Positions 43,599 to 52,690 of a DNA stretch of 64,000 nt are shown piece after piece. Made by a program: the position numbers and the translations under genes. Source of the stretch: an uncultured Pelagibacteraceae bacterium. Its GTDB lineage: Bacteria; Pseudomonadota; Alphaproteobacteria; Pelagibacterales; Pelagibacteraceae. The notes under the pieces are model-generated. The model had not been told where the DNA came from and did not search any database. It saw only the letters and a list, made by a program, of their open reading frames with translations. The stretch spans positions 62,001 to 126,000 of the forward strand of contig CACFTX010000001.1 of the NCBI GenBank assembly GCA_902569405.1. The letters are read 5' to 3'. How positions within the stretch are numbered: position 1 is the first letter of the stretch; each line of letters opens with the position of its first letter.

Positions 43599-44150
43599 AT
43601 GTTAGAAAAAAAATATTTTAATAAATTAAAAGAATTATCTGAACCCACAAGAGAATTGTTTGGTCTAGTTTCAATAACAGTTTTTGTAATTCTATCTTTT
43701 GCTATTTTAAATATTTATTGGGGTGGGGGTGACGAATTAATTAGAAAAATGAAAATAGAAGAAAAGAGAATTGCAGAAGAAAAAAAACTAAATGAAGTTA
43801 TATCGAGTCTTCCATCAGGTATTGTTGTATTCTATGATGGATCTAAACATTATAAACTTTCCAAAGAACAATACGAGGCAGTTTGTAAAATAACTAAACT
43901 TATTCCACAACGTGCTATTATGGCTGCCCATTTTTTAAATCACAAAGCTTACGAATTATATACTATCAATGGTAATAAAATTGATGATACTTTTGTCAAA
44001 TGGGACAAAGATAAAAATAAATGTTTTGCTGGTTACACCGTAAGTGGAAGTAATGTTGGAGTGAATGAAACAGCAAATGTTTATGGAGAAGTTTTAAGTT
44101 TTTTAAGTACGGGTATAGATACTAGAGTTTATTTTATTAAAAATTTTTAG
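43599..44150 (+). CDS. Membrane-anchored protein of unknown function
   Basis: A 183-residue protein from the ATG at 43599; the ORF track starts 12 codons earlier inside the MORN gene. It has one helix near residues 22-42 (LVSITVFVILSFAILNIYW), a short charged coiled segment (RKMKIEEKRIAEEKK), and a soluble domain with two cysteines and VYGEVLSFLSTGIDTRVYF at the end. No family recognised. It lies 8 nt after the MORN gene and 64 nt before tmoW, which makes it part of a two-gene insertion in the tmo locus. Confidence 0.7.
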   Translation: MLEKKYFNKLKELSEPTRELFGLVSITVFVILSFAILNIYWGGGDELIRKMKIEEKRIAEEKKLNEVISSLPSGIVVFYDGSKHYKLSKEQYEAVCKITKLIPQRAIMAAHFLNHKAYELYTINGNKIDDTFVKWDKDKNKCFAGYTVSGSNVGVNETANVYGEVLSFLSTGIDTRVYFIKNF

Positions 44151-44214
44151 GGAGGGAAAACAACAATTATATAGATTTTATTTTTACTGAATATCGTATA
44201 ACTTGTTAAACGAA

Positions 44215-45246
44215 ATGAGCGATGCTGTAATTAAGTGTGAATCTGTCTACAAAATATTTGGTGCGAATGCCAAAAAAATGCTCCAAGAAGCAAATGGAAA
44301 TGTAGATGCTAAAACATTCCAAGAAAATGGATGCATTGTAGGTGTGAACAATGCTTCTTTTGAAGTTTCAAAAGGAGAAATGTTGGTTGTAATGGGATTG
44401 TCTGGTTCAGGAAAATCTACATTATTAAGATGTATTTCTAGACTAACAGATGCAACTGGCGGGAAAATTTATATAGAGGGTCAAGATTTACTCTCATTAA
44501 AAGATAAAGAGTTAATTGAACTTAGAAGAAATAAAATGGGAATGGTTTTTCAGAGTTTTGCTTTGCTTCCACATAAAACAGTTTTGGAAAATATTGCTTT
44601 TCCACTTCAAATCAAAGGAATAGAGACAGAGAAGAGTATTAATAAAGCTATGGATATGGTTAAACTTGTTGGTCTTGATGGAAGAGAAAATTATTTTCCA
44701 AGAGAACTTTCAGGTGGACAACAACAAAGAGTAGGTATCGCTCGATCATTAGCTGTGGAACCTGATATTTGGTTTTTAGATGAACCTTTTTCTGCACTAG
44801 ATCCCTTAATTAGAAAAGAAATGCAAGATGAATTTTTAAGACTTCAAGAAAAATTAAAAAAAACAATCATGTTTATTACTCATGATTTTGATGAAGCATT
44901 AAAACTTGCTGATCGTATAGCAATTATGAAAGATGGAATAATTGAACAGTTAGACACTCCAGCAAAAATTGTTTTAAATCCAGCAACTGAATATGTAAAA
45001 AAATTTACTGAAGAAGTGCCAAGAGAAAAAGTTTTAATAATAGAAGATGTAATGGATGCGCCAACCTCAGAAAATTTAAGCGATCTAAAAGTTTCAAAAG
45101 ACGAAATAATAGAAAATGTAGCTGAAAAGATTTTATCACAAGAAAAGTCTGTAGGTGTAACTGACGAAAATAATAAAATTGTTGGTACAGTTCATCCTTC
45201 TAAAATAATTCATACTGTTTTTGGAGGAAGAAAAGAAAGCAGTTAA
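44215..45246 (+). CDS. tmoW: TMAO/betaine ABC transporter ATP-binding protein TmoW
   Basis: A 343-residue ProV-type ATPase from the ATG at 44215; the ORF track uses a TTG four codons before. The Walker A motif is MGLSGSGKSTLL (about residue 60), the signature LSGGQQQRVGIARSL, Walker B WFLDEPFSALDP, and the switch histidine ITHDFDEAL. The C-terminal 70 residues form a weakly CBS-like regulatory tail. It powers the permease TmoV encoded 3 nt downstream and pairs with the receptor TmoX. Confidence 0.85.
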   Translation: MSDAVIKCESVYKIFGANAKKMLQEANGNVDAKTFQENGCIVGVNNASFEVSKGEMLVVMGLSGSGKSTLLRCISRLTDATGGKIYIEGQDLLSLKDKELIELRRNKMGMVFQSFALLPHKTVLENIAFPLQIKGIETEKSINKAMDMVKLVGLDGRENYFPRELSGGQQQRVGIARSLAVEPDIWFLDEPFSALDPLIRKEMQDEFLRLQEKLKKTIMFITHDFDEALKLADRIAIMKDGIIEQLDTPAKIVLNPATEYVKKFTEEVPREKVLIIEDVMDAPTSENLSDLKVSKDEIIENVAEKILSQEKSVGVTDENNKIVGTVHPSKIIHTVFGGRKESS

Positions 45247-45249
45247 ATT

Positions 45250-47403
45250 ATGGAATTATTAAAAAAATATCCAAAATTATTTCAATGGTTATTTTTGTTA
45301 ATTGTATTTTTTGCCTTATGTTTTGCAATTGATGTTCCTGAAACCTATAAATTTATAAGAGGTCAAGCTGAATTTATTAAAGACCCTAACCAAAGTACTT
45401 ACATACTTTTTGGTAAAGAAGTAAGATATTACGCATTTGACAATTTCTGGAGGTTACCTCCTTTACTTGGATGGTTGCCTATTTGGATAAATGATGGTCT
45501 ATTTTTCCTATTGAATGAATGGATGCCAATGGAATTTTGGGATTCTGCTACACAAGAATATAAAACTCGACCTTTAGTATTGCAAATATCAAGAAACATA
45601 ACCGCGTTTATGACATTTCTTATTGAATTAATTAGAGAAATTTTATTAGGTGGCGTTGAAACAATTGTTGCATTTACAAGTTGGAATTTTGTAAGTGCAT
45701 ATCCTTGGGCAAAATTACCAGGCTTACCTTGGACAATTGTTGCCGCGGGTGCAGCGATCTTAGCTTACAAATTGAGTGGTAAGGGCTTAGCTATATTTGC
45801 TGCTTTAGTAATGATTTATATTTCAGTGTTTGGTCAATGGAAACCTTCAATGCAAACACTTTCTTTTATTTTGGTAGCAGCACCACTTTCTTTTATTTTT
45901 GGATTAAGTTTAGGTGTTATGGCTTATAAGAGCAAACGAGTTGAGAAAGCATTATATCCAATACTTTTAGTTATGCAGACTATGCCTCAATATGCTGTTC
46001 TAGTCCCAGCAATGGTTCTGTTTGGCATTGGTGATCATGCTGCAGTTATAATAACAATGGTTGTTGCTATTCCACCAATGATTCTATTAACTTTGATAGG
46101 TCTTAGGGGAGTATCTCCAGAAGTTATTGAAGCTGGTAAAATGAGTGGATGTAGTAATTGGCAACTTTTAACTGAGGTATTAATTCCAACTGCCAGAAGA
46201 GATATTTTGATTGGTGTTAACCAAGTCATTATGGTTTGCTTTTCTATGGCGGTTATTTCAGCTTTTATAGGTGCCAAGGGTTTAGGATGGAATTTATTGT
46301 TGGCTTTAAATCAATTAAATATTGGTTTGGCATTAGAAGCAGGCTTATGTATTAGTTTGATTGCAATACTTCTAGACAAAATGTCTTTAGCTTGGGCTAA
46401 TAAGCAAACTGATTATTTTGGTAATCTGACATTTTATCAGCGTTATAAAAATACAATATTTTTTGGTGGAGCTGTGTTGATTGGTGCGATACTTGCTATT
46501 TTTGGATCTTTTTTCTTTAAAGAAGGCTTTAATTATTTATATGAGGTTCCTCACAATAAAGGAATATCAACCGCAGATTTCTGGAACAAAGGTGTTGATT
46601 GGATCTTTGATACGTTCTTCGTGTACATAAAAGCATTTAATACATGGTTAATTACAGAAGTTCTTCAGCCAATGAGAGCGTTGTATCTAAGAATGCCGGC
46701 AGTTGCTACTTTAGTATTAGTTGTTGGTGCAGGCTATATAATTGGTGGAATTCGTTCAGCTTTTACAGTGGGTGGATTAACATTATTTATAGCTCTAAGT
46801 CCTTGGTGGGATAGAGCATTAGTAACAACTTATATGGCAACTTTTGGAGTCATTATATCTTGTACAATTGGATTTATAGTGGGAACTTTATGTCAACAAA
46901 ATAAATATACTACAAATTTTATGTTAGGAGTTTGTGATATTTTTCAAACATTTCCATCGTTTGTATACCTAATTCCAGTAATGATGTTATTTGGAGTTAC
47001 AGACACTTCAGTATTAATTGCCGTAATTGTTTATGCAACTATACCTGCAACAAGATATACTATTGAGGGGTTAAGAAGTGTTCCGGCTGCTTTGCATGAT
47101 GCAGCTACAATGTCGGGTGTAACGAAATTACAAAGATTATTCAAAATAGAATTTCCTTTAGCATTTCCACATATGATGCTTGGATTAAATCAAACAATAG
47201 TATTTGCTTTATTTATGGTAATTATAGGAGCATTTATAGGAACCGAAGATCTAGGACAATATATTTTAAAAGCTTTATCTGATAAGGCAGGTGGTGGCAA
47301 AGGATTGGTGCTTGGAATTTGTGTTGCTTTTATAGGCCTTATATTTGATAATTTAATTCGTACTTGGGTAGAAAAAAGAAAAAAACATCTTGGTATAGAC
47401 TAA
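45250..47403 (+). CDS. tmoV: TMAO/betaine ABC transporter permease TmoV, tandem fusion
   Basis: A 717-residue polytopic permease with two complete BPD_transp_1 domains in one chain. The EAA-like loops are EAGKMSGCSNWQLLTEVLIP (about residue 295) and HDAATMSGVTKLQRLFKIEFP (about residue 616); each is followed by a similar VIMVCFSMAVISAFIGAKGLG or IVFALFMVIIGAFIGTEDLG helix. Betaine permeases such as ProW have one domain, so this is a doubled form able to make a heterodimer-like channel in one protein. It starts 3 nt after tmoW. Confidence 0.87.
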   Translation: MELLKKYPKLFQWLFLLIVFFALCFAIDVPETYKFIRGQAEFIKDPNQSTYILFGKEVRYYAFDNFWRLPPLLGWLPIWINDGLFFLLNEWMPMEFWDSATQEYKTRPLVLQISRNITAFMTFLIELIREILLGGVETIVAFTSWNFVSAYPWAKLPGLPWTIVAAGAAILAYKLSGKGLAIFAALVMIYISVFGQWKPSMQTLSFILVAAPLSFIFGLSLGVMAYKSKRVEKALYPILLVMQTMPQYAVLVPAMVLFGIGDHAAVIITMVVAIPPMILLTLIGLRGVSPEVIEAGKMSGCSNWQLLTEVLIPTARRDILIGVNQVIMVCFSMAVISAFIGAKGLGWNLLLALNQLNIGLALEAGLCISLIAILLDKMSLAWANKQTDYFGNLTFYQRYKNTIFFGGAVLIGAILAIFGSFFFKEGFNYLYEVPHNKGISTADFWNKGVDWIFDTFFVYIKAFNTWLITEVLQPMRALYLRMPAVATLVLVVGAGYIIGGIRSAFTVGGLTLFIALSPWWDRALVTTYMATFGVIISCTIGFIVGTLCQQNKYTTNFMLGVCDIFQTFPSFVYLIPVMMLFGVTDTSVLIAVIVYATIPATRYTIEGLRSVPAALHDAATMSGVTKLQRLFKIEFPLAFPHMMLGLNQTIVFALFMVIIGAFIGTEDLGQYILKALSDKAGGGKGLVLGICVAFIGLIFDNLIRTWVEKRKKHLGID

Positions 47404-47433
47404 AATTATTATTTAATTTTAAGTTAATTAGAA

Positions 47434-47598
47434 ATGAATACTAAAGTTATAAATATTATTGGTTGGGTTTTGTTTTTGATTTCTTCAATTGGTTTTATTA
47501 TGTCTAGTTTTGGAAATTTCTGGGCTATGTTTGGAAGTATTTTCTTTTTATTCGGTTGTTTGGTTTTTTTAATTCCTTATTTCAAGAAAAAAGATTAA
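47434..47598 (+). CDS. Small two-helix membrane protein (54 aa)
   Basis: A short reading frame below the ORF-track cut-off: 54 residues, ATG to TAA, 30 nt after tmoV. It has two hydrophobic helices (IIGWVLFLISSIGFIMSS and FWAMFGSIFFLFGCLVFLIPYF) and a basic end YFKKKD, the layout of YrhK-like small membrane proteins. It may be part of the tmo operon. There is no clear Shine-Dalgarno. Function unknown. Confidence 0.6.
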   Translation: MNTKVINIIGWVLFLISSIGFIMSSFGNFWAMFGSIFFLFGCLVFLIPYFKKKD

Positions 47599-47617
47599 TT
47601 TATTTTTTATAGTATTA

Positions 47618-48958
47618 TTATTTTTTTGATTGATTTAAAAAAACTTTTGAAGAGTCATCCATTGCTGTTGCCCATGGCGTATGATGAATAGGAGCAATAG
47701 ATCCTGTAACAGGTGAAGAGAAAGATTTATTTCTATAAGTCATAATATCTTCTACTTTGTGATGTTCCCATTCTTTAAAATGTTTTCTAATCAACTCAAA
47801 GTCAATTTTTGGATAATCTGATAACTCATGAAGTTCTTTTGTATACTCTGTTTGAAAATCTATCATTTGATCAGGATTTTCTAACTTTTCTTCTAATGCA
47901 ACCCATTTATTTATATCTTTTTCTATTTTTGATTTATTTGGAATCTTAATTTTACCCATAATAACATCTCTTGCATACCAAGCTTGACAATCAAACATAT
48001 TAAAAGTGTGAAATTGATCTTGCATACCTAAATAAATTAATTTGTGATTATCTTGCCATACAACTCCTTTATAGAGTTTTGGTGGATATAGTCTGTTTCT
48101 AGTTTTTAGTTTAAGGTCTTCAGTTAAAAAAGGGAAATGATGGAGATAGCCAGAGCACAAAATTATTGCATCAGCTTCTTGCTTGTGACCATCTTTGAAA
48201 ATTGCTTTATTTCCATCTAGTTTATCTAAATAATGTACTTCCTTAACTCCGTTAGGCCATTTAAATCCCATTGGATTATTTCTGTAGCCTATAGTTACGC
48301 TTTTAGCACCATATTTGTGACACTGGAGAGCAACATCTTCAGCCGAATAACTGCTTCCTAAAACAATAACATTTTTTCCTCTAAACTCTTCTGCATCTCT
48401 AAAATCATGTGAATGTAAGATTCTACCTGGAAAGGATTTCATTCCTGGGTATTCTGGGATAAAAGGAACAGAAAAATGACCAGTAGATACTACCACATAA
48501 TCAAAAACATCTTTTGAAAATTTATCATTTTTTTTGTCGTGAGAAGTAATTTCAAAATTATTTCCATTAAAAACAACAGCAGAAACACTGGTGTTAAATC
48601 TTACTTTATTTTTTAAATTACCTTTTTTTACTCTACCAGTTATATAATCATATAAAACTTCTCTCGGTGGGAATGATGGAATTTGCTTTCCAAAATGTTC
48701 ATCAAATGAATAGTCGGCAAATTCTAAACACTCTTTAGGACCATTTGACCATAGATATCTATACATACTATTAGGAACTGGATCACCATATTGATCAGAA
48801 CCTGTTCTCCAACTATAATTCCACAAACCTCCCCAATCTTCTTGTTTATCGAAGCATGTTATTTGAGGGATTTTTTCACCTTTTTTTTCAGCTTGTTCAA
48901 AAGATCTCAACATAGACAAACCACATGGTCCCGCACCTATAATTGCTACTTTTGTCAT
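47618..48958 (-). CDS. tmm: Trimethylamine monooxygenase Tmm (flavin-containing monooxygenase)
   Basis: A 446-residue class B flavin monooxygenase. FAD motif IGAGPCGLSMLRSF at residues 6-19, CFDKQEDWGGLWNYSWRTG with the surrounding DQYGDPVPNSMYRYLWSNGP typical of Tmm, the FMO-type segment FPGRILHSHDFRD near residue 182 and the NADPH motif VLGSSYSAEDVAL near residue 200. It oxidises trimethylamine to TMAO with NADPH and O2, which then meets Tdm. It converges on the tmo operon and is divergent from glpK. Confidence 0.9.
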   Translation of the reverse strand: MTKVAIIGAGPCGLSMLRSFEQAEKKGEKIPQITCFDKQEDWGGLWNYSWRTGSDQYGDPVPNSMYRYLWSNGPKECLEFADYSFDEHFGKQIPSFPPREVLYDYITGRVKKGNLKNKVRFNTSVSAVVFNGNNFEITSHDKKNDKFSKDVFDYVVVSTGHFSVPFIPEYPGMKSFPGRILHSHDFRDAEEFRGKNVIVLGSSYSAEDVALQCHKYGAKSVTIGYRNNPMGFKWPNGVKEVHYLDKLDGNKAIFKDGHKQEADAIILCSGYLHHFPFLTEDLKLKTRNRLYPPKLYKGVVWQDNHKLIYLGMQDQFHTFNMFDCQAWYARDVIMGKIKIPNKSKIEKDINKWVALEEKLENPDQMIDFQTEYTKELHELSDYPKIDFELIRKHFKEWEHHKVEDIMTYRNKSFSSPVTGSIAPIHHTPWATAMDDSSKVFLNQSKK

Positions 48959-49033
48959 AAAATTTTTTACTTAGATTAAATTTATAAATGTATTTTACTA
49001 ACAAAATACTAATAATTGAAATAATATTTTATT

Positions 49034-49087
49034 ATGAAAATTAACTTATTATCTCACTTTTCTATGGCCAGAAAAGCATTAAAATAA
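49034..49087 (+). CDS. Possible leader ORF in front of glpK (17 codons)
   Basis: An ATG at 49034 opens a 17-residue frame MKINLLSHFSMARKALK whose TAA stop overlaps the glpK ATG by one base (TAATG). The frame contains a 7-bp perfect inverted repeat (CTTTTCT / AGAAAAG, 49057-49076). Such an arrangement can couple translation of a leader peptide to the next gene. Chance is quite possible in AT-rich DNA, and there is no Shine-Dalgarno. Confidence 0.3.
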   Translation: MKINLLSHFSMARKALK

Positions 49088-50556
49088 TGAATGCTATATT
49101 AGCTATAGATCAAGGTACAACATCAACAAGAGCAATCGCCTTTTCAATTGATGGTAAAAAATTATTTTCATCACAACTAGAATTTAAGCAATATTTTCCA
49201 AAAAACGGATGGGTTGAACATAATCCAAATGAAATTTGGTTAAAAACTTTAAAAGTAATAAAAAACGTAAGAAATAAATGTAAAAAAAATAAAATAAAAA
49301 TTATTACAATTGGAATTACAAACCAACGTGAAACAACAGTGTTATGGGATAAAACAAATGGCAAACCAGCTTATAACGCAATTGTGTGGCAAGATAGAAG
49401 GACCGAAGATTATTGTAAAAAAATTAAAAATAAAGAAAATTTAATTAAAAAAAAAACAGGTTTATTTATTGATCCTTATTTTTCAGCAACTAAAATTAAA
49501 TGGGCATTAGATAATGTTGCAAAAGTTAAGCAACTTTCAAAAAAAAACCTTTTGTTATTTGGAACAATTGATAGTTTTTTAATTTGGAAATTGACAGGAG
49601 GACAATTACATGCAACGGATGCAACCAACGCTTCTAGAACGATGCTTTTTAATATAAACAAAAATAAGTGGGATGATGATATTTTAAAAATTTTCAAAAT
49701 AAAAAAAAATATTTTACCAGCTGTTAAAAATTCTGCAGATGACTTTGGTTTCACAAGTAAAAAAATCCTCGGTGAAAAAATATCGATTTCAGCTGTACTT
49801 GGAGATCAACAAGCTGCAGCAGTTGGTCAAGCTTGTTTTGAAAAAGGATCAGTTAAAAGTACATATGGTACTGGTGCGTTTGTTATAATGAATACAGGTA
49901 ACAAAAAATTAATTTCGAAAAATAAGTTACTTAGCACAATTTGTTACCGCATAAATAATAAAACAACTTATGCCTTAGAAGGATCAATTTTTATAGCTGG
50001 TGCTGGAGTTCAATGGTTAAGAGATAAAATTAAATTAATTAATAACGCTTATGAAACTGAAAAGATTGTAAGATCAAAAAAAAATAACCAGGGCATTTAT
50101 CTTGTACCAGCCTTTACCGGTTTAGGTGCACCTTATTGGAGTTCAAATTCGCGTGGATTAATAACAGGCCTTACAAGAAATAGTGACTGGAAAGATTTGG
50201 TAAGAGCCGTAATTGAGTCAGTAGCTTACCAAAGTTTTGATTTATTTGATTCAATGAAAAAAGATGGATTAAGACCAAAAATTGTAAAAGTTGACGGAGG
50301 AATGGTTGCAAATAATTGGTTTTCGCAATTTTTATCAGACGTATTAAATATAAAAGTAACAAGACCTAAAGTAGACGAAACAACTGCATTGGGAGTTGCA
50401 TATATGGCAGGATATCAAGTCGGCGTGTATAAATCTCTTGGCCACATAAAATTAAAATGGAAAAAAAGAAGAGATTTTACACCAAAATTGAATAAAAGTT
50501 ACCGAAATAAGTTATTGCAAGGATGGAGACAAGCAATTAGAAAAACTTTAGCATAA
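49087..50556 (+). CDS. glpK: Glycerol kinase
   Basis: A 489-residue FGGY-family glycerol kinase. The start is AIDQGTTSTRAIAF; further motifs are GITNQRETTVLWDK, IVWQDRRTEDYC, the phosphate-binding GDQQAAAVGQACF (about residue 240), STYGTGAFVIMNTG and GLGAPYWSSNSRG. It makes glycerol 3-phosphate from glycerol and ATP. It is followed 7 nt later by a GpsA-like dehydrogenase. No glpF facilitator or GlpD-type dehydrogenase is adjacent. Confidence 0.95.
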   Translation: MNAILAIDQGTTSTRAIAFSIDGKKLFSSQLEFKQYFPKNGWVEHNPNEIWLKTLKVIKNVRNKCKKNKIKIITIGITNQRETTVLWDKTNGKPAYNAIVWQDRRTEDYCKKIKNKENLIKKKTGLFIDPYFSATKIKWALDNVAKVKQLSKKNLLLFGTIDSFLIWKLTGGQLHATDATNASRTMLFNINKNKWDDDILKIFKIKKNILPAVKNSADDFGFTSKKILGEKISISAVLGDQQAAAVGQACFEKGSVKSTYGTGAFVIMNTGNKKLISKNKLLSTICYRINNKTTYALEGSIFIAGAGVQWLRDKIKLINNAYETEKIVRSKKNNQGIYLVPAFTGLGAPYWSSNSRGLITGLTRNSDWKDLVRAVIESVAYQSFDLFDSMKKDGLRPKIVKVDGGMVANNWFSQFLSDVLNIKVTRPKVDETTALGVAYMAGYQVGVYKSLGHIKLKWKKRRDFTPKLNKSYRNKLLQGWRQAIRKTLA

Positions 50557-50563
50557 TTTTGTT

Positions 50564-51523
50564 ATGACAAAAATTTTAATTATAGGTGGTGGAGCTATGG
50601 GGTCAGCATTTACAGTTCCATGCCTTGAAAATAAAAATAAAGTTACAATTACAGAGCCCTATAGCAAGATATTTATAAAAAACCTTTCATCAAAAAATAA
50701 ATTTCATTCGGCTTTAAAGATTAAACTTTCAAAAAAATTAAGATTTAAAAAATTTTCAAAAGAGTTACTACAGGAAAAGTTTGATTTAATAGTTATTGCT
50801 TTGAGTCTTTCAGGAATAGACTTTATAGGTAAAGAATTAAAAAGTCTTAAAATTAAAACACCTATTTTAGTTTTAACAAAAGGTTTAAAATATGAAAAAA
50901 AAATACATAAAATATTTACGATTTCAGAGTTACTTAAAAAAAAATATAATGGAATTAATGTTTCTGCTTTAAAAGGACCTTGTCTAGCAAAAGAACTGGC
51001 AAGAAAAAATCAAACAAGTGTGATTATAGCTAATAAAAATATAAATATTGCAAAATGGATTGGAAAGCAAATTTCTACTAAGTATTATTTAATAGAATAT
51101 TCTAAAGATATAATCGGTGTAGAAATATGCTCGGCAATCAAAAATATATATTCTATGATTATAGGTGCTGGGCAAAGTTTAAATACATCATCAAGTTTAT
51201 TTCAAAAATCATTAGTTGAAATGAAATATTTAACTAAATATTTTAAGGGTAAAGAAACAACAACACAAGGCCTGGCTGGTGTGGGCGATTTATATGTAAG
51301 TGCTGCCGGTGGTAGAAATAGTAAAATGGGGAGTTATTTAGGTAAAGGGTTTACTTACAAAACAGCAAAAAAAAAATTTATGGAAAGAGACACTGTTGAA
51401 GGCGAGCAACTAGTTAGAGAAATTGCACCATTTGTAATGAAAAAAATTGATAAAAAAAAAATTCCTTTAATGGCTAATTTATTTAAAGCAATTTTAAGAA
51501 ACAAAAAATTAAAAATCAATTAA
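50564..51523 (+). CDS. gpsA: NAD(P)-dependent glycerol-3-phosphate dehydrogenase, GpsA-like
   Basis: A 319-residue protein with the GpsA fold: ILIIGGGAMGSAFTVP, VLTKGLKYEK, the catalytic KGPCLAKELA and VEICSAIKNIYSMIIGAG near residue 190, and LAGVGDLYVSAAGGRNSKMG. The residues differ from the usual GpsA consensus (GPSFAKE; LAGLGDLV.T), so this is a divergent branch. In this operon with glycerol kinase it would oxidise glycerol 3-phosphate to dihydroxyacetone phosphate rather than make lipids. A second, biosynthetic GpsA may exist elsewhere. Confidence 0.8.
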   Translation: MTKILIIGGGAMGSAFTVPCLENKNKVTITEPYSKIFIKNLSSKNKFHSALKIKLSKKLRFKKFSKELLQEKFDLIVIALSLSGIDFIGKELKSLKIKTPILVLTKGLKYEKKIHKIFTISELLKKKYNGINVSALKGPCLAKELARKNQTSVIIANKNINIAKWIGKQISTKYYLIEYSKDIIGVEICSAIKNIYSMIIGAGQSLNTSSSLFQKSLVEMKYLTKYFKGKETTTQGLAGVGDLYVSAAGGRNSKMGSYLGKGFTYKTAKKKFMERDTVEGEQLVREIAPFVMKKIDKKKIPLMANLFKAILRNKKLKIN

Positions 51524-51532
51524 TATAAATAT

Positions 51533-52690
51533 ATGAAATTTAATTGGAATTATCCAACAACTGTTTGGGTAGGAAAAAATAGAGTTGATGATTTGTCAAA
51601 TGCTTGTGAAAGTCTAAAAATTGATAGCCCGTTATTCGTGACTGATAAAGATTTAATAGAATTACCATTTATTAAAAAAATTATATCTAATTTGAAAAAA
51701 AAATTTAGCAAGTTTGGTATTTTCTCAAATTTTTCAGGCAATCCCCTAGGTGATAATGTTGAAGAGGGTGTAGAAGTATTTAAAAAAAACAATAGTGACG
51801 GTGTGATTGCAATAGGAGGAGGGAGCGCTCTTGATGTTGGAAAGGCAGTTGCGTTCATGTCTGGACAAACTAGACCAATTTGGGACTTTGAAGATATTGG
51901 AAATTATTGGAAAAGAGCTGATGAGAAAAATATTGCACCAATAATTGCAGTTCCAACAACAGCTGGAACTGGATCTGAAACAGGTAGAGCTTCAGCTATA
52001 ATAAACAAATCTACTGGAGTTAAAAAAATTATTTTTCATCCAAAATTTTTACCATCTATAGTTATTTTAGATCCAGTTTTAACCGTTGATTTATCTCCAA
52101 GATTAACAGCTGCAACAGGAATGGATGCACTTGCACATAACTTAGAAGCTTTTTGTGCTCCAGGTTTTCATCCAATGGCAGATGGAATTGCAATTGAAGG
52201 AATGAAGTTAATTAAATCATCACTTTTAAAAGCAGTAAAAAATGGAAAGGATTTAAATGCTAGAGCAGATTTATTGGCTGCAGCAAGCATGGGCTCTACT
52301 GCTTTTCAGAAAGGTCTTGGCGCAATTCATTCTTTAAGCCACCCAGTTAATGCTCAGTTTAATGTTCATCATGGCTTATCTAATGCAATTTTTATGCCAT
52401 ATGTTTTAACTTTTAATAAAAATTTGATAAAAGATAGAATTATTTCAATTTGTGACTATCTTAACTTAGATAAAAATTTTGAAAGTTTTTTAAAATGGAT
52501 TTTAGATTTAAGGAAAGAATTGAATATACCTCACAAACTTTCAGAAGTTGTAGAAGAAAAAAAAATAAATTTAGATCAATTATCAAAAATGGCTTTAGAA
52601 GATCCATCAACTTCAACAAACCCTAAGAAAATGACAATTGAAGATATGCAAATTTTATATAAACATAGTTTATCCGGAGAATTATTTTAA
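51533..52690 (+). CDS. Iron-containing alcohol dehydrogenase
   Basis: A 385-residue group III alcohol dehydrogenase. Key motifs are IGGGSALDVGKAVAFM near residue 95, PTTAGTGSETGRASAI, the metal ligands in ATGMDALAHNLEAFCAP and GAIHSLSHPVNAQFNVHHGLSNAIF. The substrate may be an alcohol or aldehyde such as glycerol, glyceraldehyde or a C1-related alcohol. It lies 9 nt after the GpsA-like gene and directly before the amidotransferase gene (1-bp overlap). Confidence 0.9.
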   Translation: MKFNWNYPTTVWVGKNRVDDLSNACESLKIDSPLFVTDKDLIELPFIKKIISNLKKKFSKFGIFSNFSGNPLGDNVEEGVEVFKKNNSDGVIAIGGGSALDVGKAVAFMSGQTRPIWDFEDIGNYWKRADEKNIAPIIAVPTTAGTGSETGRASAIINKSTGVKKIIFHPKFLPSIVILDPVLTVDLSPRLTAATGMDALAHNLEAFCAPGFHPMADGIAIEGMKLIKSSLLKAVKNGKDLNARADLLAAASMGSTAFQKGLGAIHSLSHPVNAQFNVHHGLSNAIFMPYVLTFNKNLIKDRIISICDYLNLDKNFESFLKWILDLRKELNIPHKLSEVVEEKKINLDQLSKMALEDPSTSTNPKKMTIEDMQILYKHSLSGELF

